NCBI RefSeq assembly: GCF_009649845.1
Contig: NZ_WJIE01000007.1
Location: 496,001-560,000, forward strand
Direction of reading: 5' to 3'
DNA length: 64,000 nucleotides
Source of the DNA: Polyangium spumosum
GTDB taxonomy: Bacteria > Myxococcota_A > Polyangia > Polyangiales > Polyangiaceae
Under the pieces are notes generated by a model. It saw only the letters and a list, made by a program, of their open reading frames with translations. It did not search any database and was not told where the DNA came from. Position numbers and translations under genes: made by a program. Shown here piece after piece: positions 26,318-34,566 of the stretch; position 1 is the stretch's first letter, and every line of letters begins with the position of its first letter.

Positions 26318-26896
26318 CTACCGCTTTCGTTTTCGCTTCTCGCCGAGCACCACGCGCTTCGTGGCGAGGTACGCCTCCGCGTCCACCTTCTCGCCGTGCG
26401 CCCAGCTCGTCATGAGCGGCACCACCTCGTCGTCCCAGGGATCGGCGAGCCTCAGGCGCACGAAATCGGCATACAGCGCCGACAGGGACGTCTCCAGGTC
26501 CTCGAGCAGCATCATGCGCTCGTAGAAGACCTCGTGTTTCTCGTCGTTCTTCTTGAGCTGCGTGGGCAACTTGAGGCCCGAGAGCGCCAGCGAATCGGCC
26601 TTGAGGGTCCAGGTGAACTCGCGATCCCCGCGCACGAGGCGCATCTTGGCCTCCTTCGGCAGCTTGCCCTGCCGCAGCGCCTCCTTCGCCTCGGGCGACG
26701 AGGCCGGGATCGCCCCCTTGAGCCGGCTCTCCTCTTTCTCCAGCACCAGCGTGATCTGCGCCTCCAGCCACATCGAGACCGGATCGGCGCCCGTCGGCTC
26801 GAGGTTCGTCTCCTGCACCTCGCTCTCGAACCAGAGCCAAACCACGAATTCACGCCCCATGAAGCGGCGCCCTTCGATGACGTCCAGGAGCTCCAT
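26318..26896 (-). CDS. RdgC-associated hypothetical protein
   Basis: A 192-residue soluble protein starting MELLDVIEGRRFMGREFVVW, with a charged helical middle (LVLEKEESRLKG, EALRQGKLPKEAKMRLV) and a basic C-terminus (LGEKRKRKR). Its ATG overlaps the stop of the RdgC-like gene (TGATG), so the pair is translationally coupled. The GREFVVWLWF segment resembles parts of the C-terminal region of longer RdgC proteins, so the two genes may be halves of an RdgC-type protein or form a fixed partner pair. This link is an inference from order and weak similarity. Confidence 0.65.
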   Translation of the reverse strand: MELLDVIEGRRFMGREFVVWLWFESEVQETNLEPTGADPVSMWLEAQITLVLEKEESRLKGAIPASSPEAKEALRQGKLPKEAKMRLVRGDREFTWTLKADSLALSGLKLPTQLKKNDEKHEVFYERMMLLEDLETSLSALYADFVRLRLADPWDDEVVPLMTSWAHGEKVDAEAYLATKRVVLGEKRKRKR

Positions 26897-27540
26897 CAGC
26901 GCGCCTCCTCTTCCAATCGGGCGAGGGTCATCGGCTCGAGCCCGGCGAACGCCCGCACCTCCTTGGCGTCGAGGCCGAGGCGCTCGGCGGCCGTGCCCGG
27001 GCTCTCGGGCACGAGGTCGACCTTGAACGTCCTCTTGAAGAGATCGTCGAGCAGGGCCGCGATACGCTCGGATTGGCTGTACAGGTGGAGCACGTTCGTC
27101 CGCAGGTTCCAGACGACGTCGTAACTCTTCAAGGAAGGCACGAGCTGGCGGCGGAGCTTGCGCACCACCATCGTCTTCAAATCGGCCTTCGCCTGCCGGC
27201 CGAGGCGCTCGAGCCCCTTCTTCGCGAGCAGCGCCTGCTCGGCGTCGCGCAGGTGCGTCTTCAAGAGCGGACCGGGGATGACCCAGCGATCGAGGCGCAG
27301 GCCGAGACAAACGTACTCGTTGTAAAAGACCTTCTCGTGATCGAGGTCCGTGTCGAAAGGATCCTCGATGCTGGCCCAGCCCGCGCCCTCGTTTTTCTCG
27401 TCGTCCGGCGAGAGGGGCTGGAAGGCGTTGGCACGGATGCGCTTCAACGTCGTCCCGGGAACATCGTCGGGGATGTCACCGGTGACGTAGAAGCGCGAGA
27501 ACGTGAGGCTACCGCGGAGCGCACCCAAGGTGGCGCCCAT
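26896..27540 (-). CDS. RdgC-like recombination-associated protein
   Basis: A 214-residue protein. The opening LRGSLTFSRFYVTGDIPDDV, then EKVFYNEYVCLGLRLDRWVI, LKTHLRDAEQALLAKKG and DLKTMVVRKLRRQLVPSLKS are characteristic of the deltaproteobacterial RdgC branch. SQSERIAALLDDLFKRTF near the end fits the family pattern '.QS..a..l..lF'. RdgC forms DNA-encircling rings that limit RecA activity in better-studied bacteria. Here it is shorter than the roughly 300 residues of enterobacterial RdgC, and the missing part may be the adjacent overlapping gene. The start codon has no clear ribosome site. Confidence 0.7.
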   Translation of the reverse strand: MGATLGALRGSLTFSRFYVTGDIPDDVPGTTLKRIRANAFQPLSPDDEKNEGAGWASIEDPFDTDLDHEKVFYNEYVCLGLRLDRWVIPGPLLKTHLRDAEQALLAKKGLERLGRQAKADLKTMVVRKLRRQLVPSLKSYDVVWNLRTNVLHLYSQSERIAALLDDLFKRTFKVDLVPESPGTAAERLGLDAKEVRAFAGLEPMTLARLEEEAR

Positions 27541-27602
27541 CTACGAAATTCACCGCGCGGACGCAAGAAATTCTTCCGTCCCGCCCCCCCCGGGACGGCT
27601 TC

Positions 27603-27941
27603 TCAGGCCTTGCCGGCGCCCCGCGCCGTGAGCTCGCGCCGGAGCTTGGGCAGCTCCTTCTTTCCGATCTTGGTGCGGATGATGTCGGCGATGCGACCCC
27701 GCTCGTCGTCCTCGGGGAACGTGAGCAGATCCATCGGCAATAGATCCAGGCCCTGCGCGATACGCACGAGCGTCTCGATCGTGATCGCGGCGAGCCCGTG
27801 CTCGATGCTGGAGAGGTGGCCCTTCGACAGTTGACCGACATCGGCAACGTGCTGGAGGGACAGACCCCGTTCGAGGCGGAGCGCGCGGATGCGCGCGCCG
27901 ACCTTCGCGGCGGCAGGTGAAGGAGTGGTTCGTCTGGGCAT
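27603..27941 (-). CDS. XRE-family regulator (paralogue of 6959-7330)
   Basis: A 112-residue protein. The helix-turn-helix at residues 12-68 contains VGARIRALRLERGLSLQHVA, LSKGHLSSIEHG and TIETLVRIAQGL. The conserved tail block is MDLLTFPEDDERGRIADIIR followed by KKELPKLRREL. The paralogue 20 kb away has the same blocks with mostly conservative changes, plus the same upstream TGTGGCAT at 17 bases. The gene ends 62 bases before the start of the RdgC-like gene on the same strand, so it could be co-transcribed with that pair. Confidence 0.85.
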   Translation of the reverse strand: MPRRTTPSPAAAKVGARIRALRLERGLSLQHVADVGQLSKGHLSSIEHGLAAITIETLVRIAQGLDLLPMDLLTFPEDDERGRIADIIRTKIGKKELPKLRRELTARGAGKA

Positions 27942-28211
27942 GACGTTACGATGCCACAACCCCGCTCCTGCGACAAACGAAAGTTCGACCCCGGGGTGGC
28001 GTGGCCCACGCCGGACCTCCCCGCGTGCGCCGTCGCTCGCAGGGGCGCGTCGAATCGAACAAATTCGCGGGCGCGTGTCGCTCTCCCATTCGGCCGCCCC
28101 GAGCACGTCCGCCTGCGCCCTCGAGACGGCGAGCCTGGGCTTCTGATCGTACGTCCAGGGGCCACCTTCCTGGCCCGGCTCGTGCACCGCTCCCCGCGGG
28201 GAGAGATCACC

Positions 28212-28916
28212 ATGACGCTCGCTGCACGAAAGCTCGATCCGCGCGACCTCGGCCGATTGGAAGCCCGCCCCACGCCCGGCCCACGCGAGCACGCCCAGCG
28301 AGGCGATCGGCCGCTCGGCCTGGGCGACAAACGCGACGGCATCCTCTTCATCCCGTCGAGCTACGATCCCGCCCGCCCTGCCCCGCTGATGCTTTGCCTG
28401 CACGGCGCCGGCGGCGAGGCCCGTCATCGGATCGATCCCATTCGCCCGGAGGCCGAGCGCGACGGCGTCATCCTCGTCGCCCCGGATTCGGTGGGGGCGA
28501 GCTGGGATCTGCTCCGCGGCGGATACGGGCACGACATCAACCGCATCGATCGCGCGCTCACCGCGGCCTTCCATTGCCTCGCCGTGGACCCCACGCGTGT
28601 CGCCATCGAGGGTTTCTCCGACGGGGCCTCGTATGCCCTCTCCCTCGGCCTCACGAACGGCGACCTCTTCCGCTTCGTCTTCGCCTTCTCCCCGGGGTTC
28701 ATGCGGCCGATGACCCAGGTGGGCGCGCCGGAGGTCTTCATCAGCCACGGCGTCGAGGACGCGGTCCTGCCCATTCGATGCAGCCGGACCATCGTCCCCG
28801 CCCTCGAATCCGCGGGGTACGCCGTGACGTACCGCGAGTTCGACGGAGGCCATTACGTCCCGCAGGGCATGCTCCGCGAGGCCATGGATATCCTGACCAA
28901 CGCGCAGACGACCTGA
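28212..28916 (+). CDS. Alpha/beta-hydrolase (PHB-depolymerase / carboxylesterase type)
   Basis: A 234-residue cytoplasmic enzyme. GGGGAGAG stands before the ATG at 28212; the frame is open further upstream but reads as Arg/Pro shadow. The oxyanion block LMLCLHGAGGEARH is at about 60. The nucleophile elbow is GFSDGAS (Ser136), the acid is D183 in HGVEDAVLP, and the His is H214 in FDGGHYVP. This layout belongs to the LpqC/feruloyl-esterase-like or phospholipase/carboxylesterase group. With no signal peptide it probably acts on small intracellular esters; the substrate is unknown. Confidence 0.85.
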   Translation: MTLAARKLDPRDLGRLEARPTPGPREHAQRGDRPLGLGDKRDGILFIPSSYDPARPAPLMLCLHGAGGEARHRIDPIRPEAERDGVILVAPDSVGASWDLLRGGYGHDINRIDRALTAAFHCLAVDPTRVAIEGFSDGASYALSLGLTNGDLFRFVFAFSPGFMRPMTQVGAPEVFISHGVEDAVLPIRCSRTIVPALESAGYAVTYREFDGGHYVPQGMLREAMDILTNAQTT

Positions 28917-28925
28917 AGGCTCTCT

Positions 28926-29300
28926 TCAATGCCTGCGGCGGTTCGTCTCGAACCCGCCGACCATGATGGCGTGGTCGAGCGGCTCGGGGCGGCCGAACGT
29001 CGCGTCGCGGGCCTTGTCGGCGCAATCGCCGCAGAGCGGCACCTTGCCGAGGTCGATGGCCTCGTACAGGCGCACCTCCGCCAGCGTCGCGCAGGCGTAA
29101 CAAGCGGAGACGCCGCGGACGGCGCCGCTCCTCCGGGAGGCGAGCGCGGGCAAGGAATGGCGCTCGGCGGGCGGGCGACTCCGAGCGACGGACGGCCTCT
29201 CGGGCATGGGCGCGACGCGAGCTCTCCCGTTCGGACCCACCCTCACGAGTTTCCGCGTCTTGCCCTCTCCGGCGCCGCTCGTGGGTGCATGCCGCTTCAT
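28926..29300 (-). CDS. Small zinc-ribbon-like protein
   Basis: A 124-residue protein from the ATG at 29300. The first 60 residues are basic and low-complexity (GKTRKLVRVGPNGRARV). The C-terminal half has SACYACATLAEVRLYEAI followed by KVPLCGDCADKARD, two CxxC pairs 22 residues apart, as in a small zinc ribbon. Such modules bind DNA, RNA or protein. The last residues (FETNRRRH) are basic again. It lies downstream of the DUF423 gene on the same strand but beyond a strong hairpin, so it probably has its own promoter. Confidence 0.6.
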   Translation of the reverse strand: MKRHAPTSGAGEGKTRKLVRVGPNGRARVAPMPERPSVARSRPPAERHSLPALASRRSGAVRGVSACYACATLAEVRLYEAIDLGKVPLCGDCADKARDATFGRPEPLDHAIMVGGFETNRRRH

Positions 29301-29327
29301 CCGTTCCCGCCACGGATATACAGAAGA

Positions 29328-29360
29328 CCCCGGGGCCTGTCCAGACCGGACGCCCCGGGG
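29328..29360 (-). terminator. Strong hairpin downstream of the DUF423 gene
   Basis: The arms CCCCGGGGC (29328-29336) and GCCCCGGGG (29352-29360) pair perfectly over 9 bp. After a two-base bulge, GTCC and GGAC pair over a further 4 bp around an AGACC loop. The hairpin starts six bases beyond the DUF423 stop at 29366 on the minus strand and is followed by TCTTCTGT. It is a likely terminator for that gene, although the T-tract is weak. Confidence 0.65.
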
Positions 29361-29365
29361 CTCTC

Positions 29366-29752
29366 TCACGCCGTCGCGAAGAGCGCGTTCAAAGCAATGG
29401 CGAGCCAGCCCGCGAGGAGCAACAGGCCGCCGATCGGCGTGATCGCGCCGAGCGCGCGGCGGCCGGTCAGCGTCATCACGTAGAGGCTGCCGGAGAAGAG
29501 AAAAATACCGCCGAGGAAAAACCAGGGGGCGAGCGCGCTGCCCTCCTTCGTGGGCGTGGGGTGGAGGGCGCCGAGCCCGATCGCGAGCGCATGCAGCAGG
29601 TGATATTGCGAGCCGGTCTGCCACCACGCGAGGCGCTGCTCGGCGTCCGGGAACTGGACGACCCATTTCTTGAGCCCGTGCGCGCCGAAGGCGCCAAACG
29701 CGACCCCGAGAAACCCGAGCACGCCGGCGAGCAGGAGGGAGAGACGTTCCAT
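29366..29752 (-). CDS. DUF423 (YgdD/TMEM256-like) inner-membrane protein
   Basis: A 128-residue protein with four hydrophobic helices. The opening LSLLLAGVLGFLGVAFGAFGAHGLK contains the FGAFGAHGL signature of DUF423. WWQTGSQYHLLHALAIGL and FSGSLYVMTLTG are the next conserved blocks, and GGLLLLAGWLAIAL closes it. Its length matches the family. The function of the family is not known. The start codon is ATG at 29752 with GGAGGGAGAG about eight bases before it. Confidence 0.9.
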   Translation of the reverse strand: MERLSLLLAGVLGFLGVAFGAFGAHGLKKWVVQFPDAEQRLAWWQTGSQYHLLHALAIGLGALHPTPTKEGSALAPWFFLGGIFLFSGSLYVMTLTGRRALGAITPIGGLLLLAGWLAIALNALFATA

Positions 29753-29851
29753 GCGAGGAGCGTGACGCGCCCGCGGCGCTCATGCACGAAGCCGCAGGCG
29801 CGAAAGTATCCGGGACGGAGCCCCGTCTGTCGCGGTAGGGTGTCCGGGCCG

Positions 29852-31645
29852 ATGAAGCGCACGACCGCCCTGCCCTTCGCCCTCGCCCTTTTGCTGTCCG
29901 CGTGCACGCCCACGCAGTGGAGGAGCGCTCCGCCGTGCCTCCGCGGCGCAGTCCCCGAGGTAGGCCGTCCCGTCCCCGACGAGATGTTCGCCCTGATGCG
30001 GCGCGAGGCCGATCGCGCCGCGCGCGCGCCGACGCTCGTCGGGGCGCGTATCCTCGAGAGAATCCCCTCGCTTTTCCCCGACGTCAGCGATCTGCTCCTC
30101 GCCCCTCCTTGCGACGCGGAGCTCGAACGCGCGGGCGCGGCGATGTTCGACGACGAGCCCCTCGTGTTCTCGCGCGAGCTCGTCGCACGCATCCGCACCG
30201 TACACGACGCGGAGGCGCTCATGACGCTCGTCCGGCGGGACGAGTCGACGATCACCCATTACGAGCTCTCCCCGGGCGAGAGCGGGCCCCGGCCGCCGCG
30301 ATCCCTCGTCCGGTACCTCGCGCTCGCCAGCATCCCGACCTACTGGGTGGTCGACAATGTCGCGGAGGGCAGGCGCCTCTTGCTCGAACGTCTACGCACG
30401 AGCAAGGACGCGCGTGAGCAGCTCCTCTTGCATGGCGCGGCCTCGGCGGTCTACGCGCAAATGCTCTGGGGACACCCCGAGCGCGCTCGAGGCGCGGAGG
30501 GGCCGGCGCTGCTTCGTGGGGTGCTCGCAGGGATGAAGCAGAGGCTCGACGGGCCTCCGGATCCTGCGACGCTCGAGCTCGTGCTCTTGCAGGTCGCCGA
30601 CGCGGGCGTGTTCGGCGTGCGCTTCGGCCTCGAGCGCGAGGCGCGGGCGCTCGTCGGCGGGATCCTCGCGGCGAAAGGCGAGCTCCCGCTCACGCGAGGC
30701 GTCCCCGGCGCGGCGCGGGACCTCGTGGAGATCACGCGTGGTGCGCTCTTCGACCTCGACACGCCGCAGAAATCGGTCGGCGTGCGTGATCGGCCCCGTC
30801 CGCGGCGAAGGCGATTCGATCCGCGCAAGGATTGGCTCGACGCGGAGCCCGCGGGCGGGAAGGTCCCGGAGGCCGCCGCGCTCGCCCGCGTCCGGGACCT
30901 CGACGGCGAGCTCGCGACGTTACGCTTCAATGCCCCGCGCTGCTACGTCCTCGGCGAGCTCGGTCGGTGGATGCCGCCCGCGGAGGCGTCGCGGCGCTTC
31001 GACGCGTTCGTCGCGCCCATCTTCGAGGGGGATCGAATTCGCCTCGACACGGAGACCGTGTGCCGCATGCGCGTCGCGCTCGACTTCGAGGGCGTGGAGG
31101 AGGCGCGCCGCGTGAAGCTGCTCGTCCGGCTCCTCACCGCCAAACCTGAAGAGGTCCTCCCGCGTGATCGGAGCCGCGACGAACATGGCCCGGCCATTGG
31201 TTATCCGGTCTACGAGCAGCCGCTCTGGTCGGTCGCCGCGCGTGCGCTGCTCGAGCACCCGGAGTGGATCGAGCGCCACGCCGAGGTGCGCGCCTGGCTC
31301 GAAGAGAAGGCCCTCGCGCCGATCCCGATCGACGCCGCCACGGCGGAGGTGTGGAGCCATTTCCAGCCCTCGTTCGACCGTGTGATCACGTTCCACGCCT
31401 CCGGCGCGCCGGGCGCGTCGATGGAAACGGCGCGCGCCCTTTTGCGCGCGTACATGCGGCCCGTGGACCCGGCGGACCTGAAGAAGGTGAGCCATATCTA
31501 TTTCGGCGAGGTGGTGGCGGCCCGCCTGCGCGCGCTCGGCGAATACGGGCGACGTGTCGAGCTCGTCCCCGAGGTCACGGCGTACCTCGAAGAACGAAAG
31601 ACGAATCGCACGGCGGCGATCGCGCTGTATATGCTGAACCTCTAG
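29852..31645 (+). CDS. Large lipoprotein of unknown function
   Basis: A 597-residue protein starting at the ATG at 29852. The signal MKRTTALPFALALLLSAC has a clear lipobox (LLSAC, Cys18). The rest is mostly helical and charged with no Gly linker, unlike other lipoproteins here. Segments such as LVRYLALASIPTYWVVDNVAEG, LLLERLRTSKDAREQLLLH and GLEREARALVGGILAAKG suggest alpha-solenoid-like packing. Near residue 320 is an Arg-rich patch (RDRPRPRRRRFDPRKDW). No known family is recognised. The next gene (cupin) begins 33 bases later on the same strand. Confidence 0.75.
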   Translation: MKRTTALPFALALLLSACTPTQWRSAPPCLRGAVPEVGRPVPDEMFALMRREADRAARAPTLVGARILERIPSLFPDVSDLLLAPPCDAELERAGAAMFDDEPLVFSRELVARIRTVHDAEALMTLVRRDESTITHYELSPGESGPRPPRSLVRYLALASIPTYWVVDNVAEGRRLLLERLRTSKDAREQLLLHGAASAVYAQMLWGHPERARGAEGPALLRGVLAGMKQRLDGPPDPATLELVLLQVADAGVFGVRFGLEREARALVGGILAAKGELPLTRGVPGAARDLVEITRGALFDLDTPQKSVGVRDRPRPRRRRFDPRKDWLDAEPAGGKVPEAAALARVRDLDGELATLRFNAPRCYVLGELGRWMPPAEASRRFDAFVAPIFEGDRIRLDTETVCRMRVALDFEGVEEARRVKLLVRLLTAKPEEVLPRDRSRDEHGPAIGYPVYEQPLWSVAARALLEHPEWIERHAEVRAWLEEKALAPIPIDAATAEVWSHFQPSFDRVITFHASGAPGASMETARALLRAYMRPVDPADLKKVSHIYFGEVVAARLRALGEYGRRVELVPEVTAYLEERKTNRTAAIALYMLNL

Positions 31646-31678
31646 CCGCGCCGGAAAAACGGCGGTAACCTCCGCGGC

Positions 31679-32053
31679 ATGAACGACCCCGCGAAGTACA
31701 ACATCGACCTCGACGTCCAGTTCCGGCACCTCGAGCGCATCGACGTCCCCGCCGTCGTCGCCGCGTGCACGGAGACGTGGCAGAACCGGACGTTGACGCA
31801 GGTCAATGGCAGCGTGGTGCGGCTCGGGGTGGTCGAGGGAGACTTCCACTGGCACAAGCACGACGAGGACGACGAGTTTTTTTTCGTCCTCGAAGGCAAG
31901 CTGCTCATCGACCTGGAAGATCGGACGATCGAGCTCGGGCCGCAGCAGGGGGTGACGATCACGAAGGGCGTGATGCATCGACCGAGGGCCCCGGAGAGGA
32001 CCGTCATGCTCATGGTGGAGACGACGGCCATTCAGCCGACCGGCGACCCGTGA
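31679..32053 (+). CDS. Single-domain cupin protein
   Basis: A 124-residue protein. The metal-binding cupin motif 1 is GDFHWHKHDEDDEFFFVLEG, with His57, His59, His61 and Glu66 available as ligands; motif 2 is GVTITKGVMHRP with His100. This is the size of small mannose-6-phosphate-isomerase-like or storage-type cupins, which bind Mn, Fe or Zn and act as isomerases, dioxygenases or ligand sensors. The specific role is not readable. It is convergent with the MDR gene. Confidence 0.88.
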   Translation: MNDPAKYNIDLDVQFRHLERIDVPAVVAACTETWQNRTLTQVNGSVVRLGVVEGDFHWHKHDEDDEFFFVLEGKLLIDLEDRTIELGPQQGVTITKGVMHRPRAPERTVMLMVETTAIQPTGDP

Positions 32054-32078
32054 TGTGACGCCTCGCTGAACCGCAACC

Positions 32079-33032
32079 TCAAGGGACGAGCAGGAGCTTG
32101 CCGACGACCTTGCCGGCGCGGGACCGAGCGTGCGCCTCCTCGGCCTCCGCGAGCGGGAACGTGGCCTCGATGATGGCCTCGATCTCGCGCTTCACGAGCG
32201 CGGCGACGAGCGGCTCGAGGATCTCGCGCGTGGGTTTGCCGAGGAGCGTCTTCGTCCGGCGTGACGTGACGAGCGCAGGGTAATCGGCCGGCCGGACGAC
32301 CACGAGCCCGAGCAGCCCCGTCGCGCAGAGCAGGCTCCGGCACGAGGCAGACGGGTACACCGCCGAGCCCACGGCGTTGAGCACGAGGTCGAAGGGGCCG
32401 AGGCGCGCGGCGGCTTCGAGCGGGTCTCCCTGATTGTAATCGAGGGCCGTGGCGCCGAGCCTCGTCACGAGCGGCGCATTACGCGCCGAACACACGCCCA
32501 CCACGGTCGCGCCGTACGAGCGGGCGAGCTGCAAGGCAAAGAGGCCCACGCCGCCCGAGGCGCCGAGCACGAGCACGCGCGCGCCGGGCTTTGAAGCGAT
32601 ATCGGCCTCGTCGAGCCAGCGCCACGCGGTCACGCCGGCGACGGGCAGGCACGCGGCCTCCTCGAAGGAGACCGACGCGGGCAGCTCGGCGCATTGATCG
32701 GGGCGCACGATGACCTCGTCGGCGTAACTGCCGCGCTGCTTGCGCGAGAAATCGGTGCCGCCCACGACGCGATCGCCGGGCCTCGGCCTCTCGACGGCGC
32801 TGCCCACCTCCACGACCTCGCCGGCGAAATCGATGCCGACGACGAGAGGCCCCGGCGGGCCGATGAGGCGCTGCGCCGTGCCGAGGGGGCCCCCCTCGCG
32901 CATTTTCCAGTCGACGGGGTTGACGCCGATGGCGCGGACGCGGACGCGCAGCTCGTCGGCGCGCAAGGGGCGGGACGGCAGCTCGACGAGGCGCAGGCTT
33001 TCGCGGGACGAGCGGGAGGTCGCGACGATCAT
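32079..33032 (-). CDS. Zinc-independent MDR oxidoreductase (quinone-reductase-like)
   Basis: A 317-residue NAD(P)H-dependent medium-chain oxidoreductase. IGVNPVDWKMREG and GIDFAGEVVEVG are the catalytic-domain hallmarks of quinone-reductase/enoyl-reductase members that lack catalytic zinc. LPVAGVTAWRWL and the nucleotide-binding VLVLGASGGVGLFALQLAR (GxxGGVG at about 153-159) follow. The C-terminus EEAHARSRAGKVVGKLLLVP is typical. It reduces quinones, enones or similar carbonyl compounds. Its ATG overlaps the stop of the PAS-STAS gene (ATGA), which implies translational coupling and so a possible link between redox chemistry and that sensor. Confidence 0.88.
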   Translation of the reverse strand: MIVATSRSSRESLRLVELPSRPLRADELRVRVRAIGVNPVDWKMREGGPLGTAQRLIGPPGPLVVGIDFAGEVVEVGSAVERPRPGDRVVGGTDFSRKQRGSYADEVIVRPDQCAELPASVSFEEAACLPVAGVTAWRWLDEADIASKPGARVLVLGASGGVGLFALQLARSYGATVVGVCSARNAPLVTRLGATALDYNQGDPLEAAARLGPFDLVLNAVGSAVYPSASCRSLLCATGLLGLVVVRPADYPALVTSRRTKTLLGKPTREILEPLVAALVKREIEAIIEATFPLAEAEEAHARSRAGKVVGKLLLVP

Positions 33033-34396
33033 GGCCGCGCCGTGGGCTTGCGCGCGGCGCCTGCCTCTTCCGTGAGCTTTCGAATCGTGAACGAGAGCCC
33101 GTCCCGCAGCGTCGCGAGCGTGCGCACGCGTGACAGATCGAGGCCGAGGGAGACCATCGTCTGGGCCACGTTCGGGCGGATCCCCGTGATGATCCCCTCC
33201 GCGCCGAGCAGGCGCACGGCATTGATGATATTGAGCATGTGGCCCGCCGTCGCCGTGTCGACGATATCGACGCCCGTCAAATCGAGGATCGCGAAGCGCG
33301 CCTGCGTCCGGGTGACCTGCTCGAGCAGATCGTCGGTGACACGCGCGGCGCGCTTGCTGTCGACGACGCCCACCATCGGGAGCGTGAGGACGTGGTCCCA
33401 GACCTGGATCACCGGCGTCTCCAGGTTGAAGATGACCTCCTGCTGCCGTTGGATGACCGCGAGCTTCGACTCGAGCTCCGCCCTCGCCTGGGCCGCCTCC
33501 GTGACGTTCAGGCTCATGCCGATCACGCCCGTGACCTTGCCGCCTTGCCCGAGGACGGGGACGGCCCAGTGCTCCCAGACGACGCCAAACGCCTCCGCGC
33601 GCCCGTGCCCCGGGACGCCCGTGAGCGCCGTACGCACGAGCTTTTCGTCGTCGGAGAGCTCGAGCGCGTTCTGCCCGACGAGCGCGCCGCGCGTGAGCCC
33701 GGCCGACTCGGCGCCGCGTCCATCGTGGAAGGTGAAGGTCCCTTTCTCGTCGGTCGACCAGACCACGATGTCGAGGTGGTCGAGCAGGGTCTCGAGCATC
33801 CGCGCCATTCGGAGCCTCTCCTGCTCGGCGGCGACCCGCTCCGCCTCGGCGCGCAGGCGTTGCTCGCGCTCGGCTTCGAAGCGCCTCCGCTCGCCGAGAT
33901 CCCGGCACACGACCACCGCGCCGGTGATCGCGCCGTCGACGTCTCGGATGCAGCGGGCCGAGCATTCGATGTACGTCCCCGCCGGGATCTGCGCGGACCG
34001 TATGAAGAGCTCGACGCCGTCGAGGTCCTCCCCGTGCAAGGCGCGGTAGAGCGGGATCTGGTTCGGCTGGACGGCCGTCACGCCATCCGGGAGGAAAATA
34101 CCGAACCGCGCCGCCCACTCCGCGGGGGGCACCTCGCTCGACCGCTCGCCGAACATCGCCGTCGCGGCCGCGTTGAAGTGCAGGAGCCGGCCCTCGCGAT
34201 CGCAGATCACCACGCCGTCGGCCAGGCTGTGCAGCGCCGCCCTGAGGAGCCGCGCCTCGCCTCGCTGGTCGGAGGGCACGCCCTCGAGGCGATCCCCTTG
34301 GCCCACGATCGACGCTCGTTCGGCGAGGCGCGCTTCCAGCTCGGCGACCCGCTCGCGGAGCGCCGCGCACTCCTGTTCCAACGCAAGATGCGACAC
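33029..34396 (-). CDS. PAS-PAS-STAS RsbR-like regulator
   Basis: About 455 residues from the GTG at 34396. The GTG aligns with the start of the paralogue next door and has GGGAG six bases before it; an ATG at 34402 has its site too close. Residues 5-30 are a coiled coil (ECAALRERVAELEARLAE). Two PAS-like domains follow (LADGVVICDREGRLLHFN; LDIVVWSTDEKGTFTFHD), separated by a Glu/Arg-rich helix. The C-terminal 120 residues are a STAS domain of the RsbR type: VWDHVLTLPMVGVVDSKRA, ILDLTGVDIVDTATAGHM and IITGIRPNVAQTMVSLGLD. RsbR proteins act in stressosomes; the Thr in DLTGV is where such proteins are phosphorylated. It overlaps the MDR gene. Confidence 0.88.
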   Translation of the reverse strand: MSHLALEQECAALRERVAELEARLAERASIVGQGDRLEGVPSDQRGEARLLRAALHSLADGVVICDREGRLLHFNAAATAMFGERSSEVPPAEWAARFGIFLPDGVTAVQPNQIPLYRALHGEDLDGVELFIRSAQIPAGTYIECSARCIRDVDGAITGAVVVCRDLGERRRFEAEREQRLRAEAERVAAEQERLRMARMLETLLDHLDIVVWSTDEKGTFTFHDGRGAESAGLTRGALVGQNALELSDDEKLVRTALTGVPGHGRAEAFGVVWEHWAVPVLGQGGKVTGVIGMSLNVTEAAQARAELESKLAVIQRQQEVIFNLETPVIQVWDHVLTLPMVGVVDSKRAARVTDDLLEQVTRTQARFAILDLTGVDIVDTATAGHMLNIINAVRLLGAEGIITGIRPNVAQTMVSLGLDLSRVRTLATLRDGLSFTIRKLTEEAGAARKPTARP

Positions 34397-34566
34397 ACTC
34401 ATCTCCCAGGATCACGCCGGCACGACGTGTGAACTCAATCGATCACCGTACCCGAAGAACATTCGCTTGCCAACGGAGGGATGAGTGACCTCCCGAAATT
34501 CGGCACGAGCGACGTGCCGGAATTCACAAGCGGAACGCCGGCAATTCGGGTGACCGGGGTGTTGAC

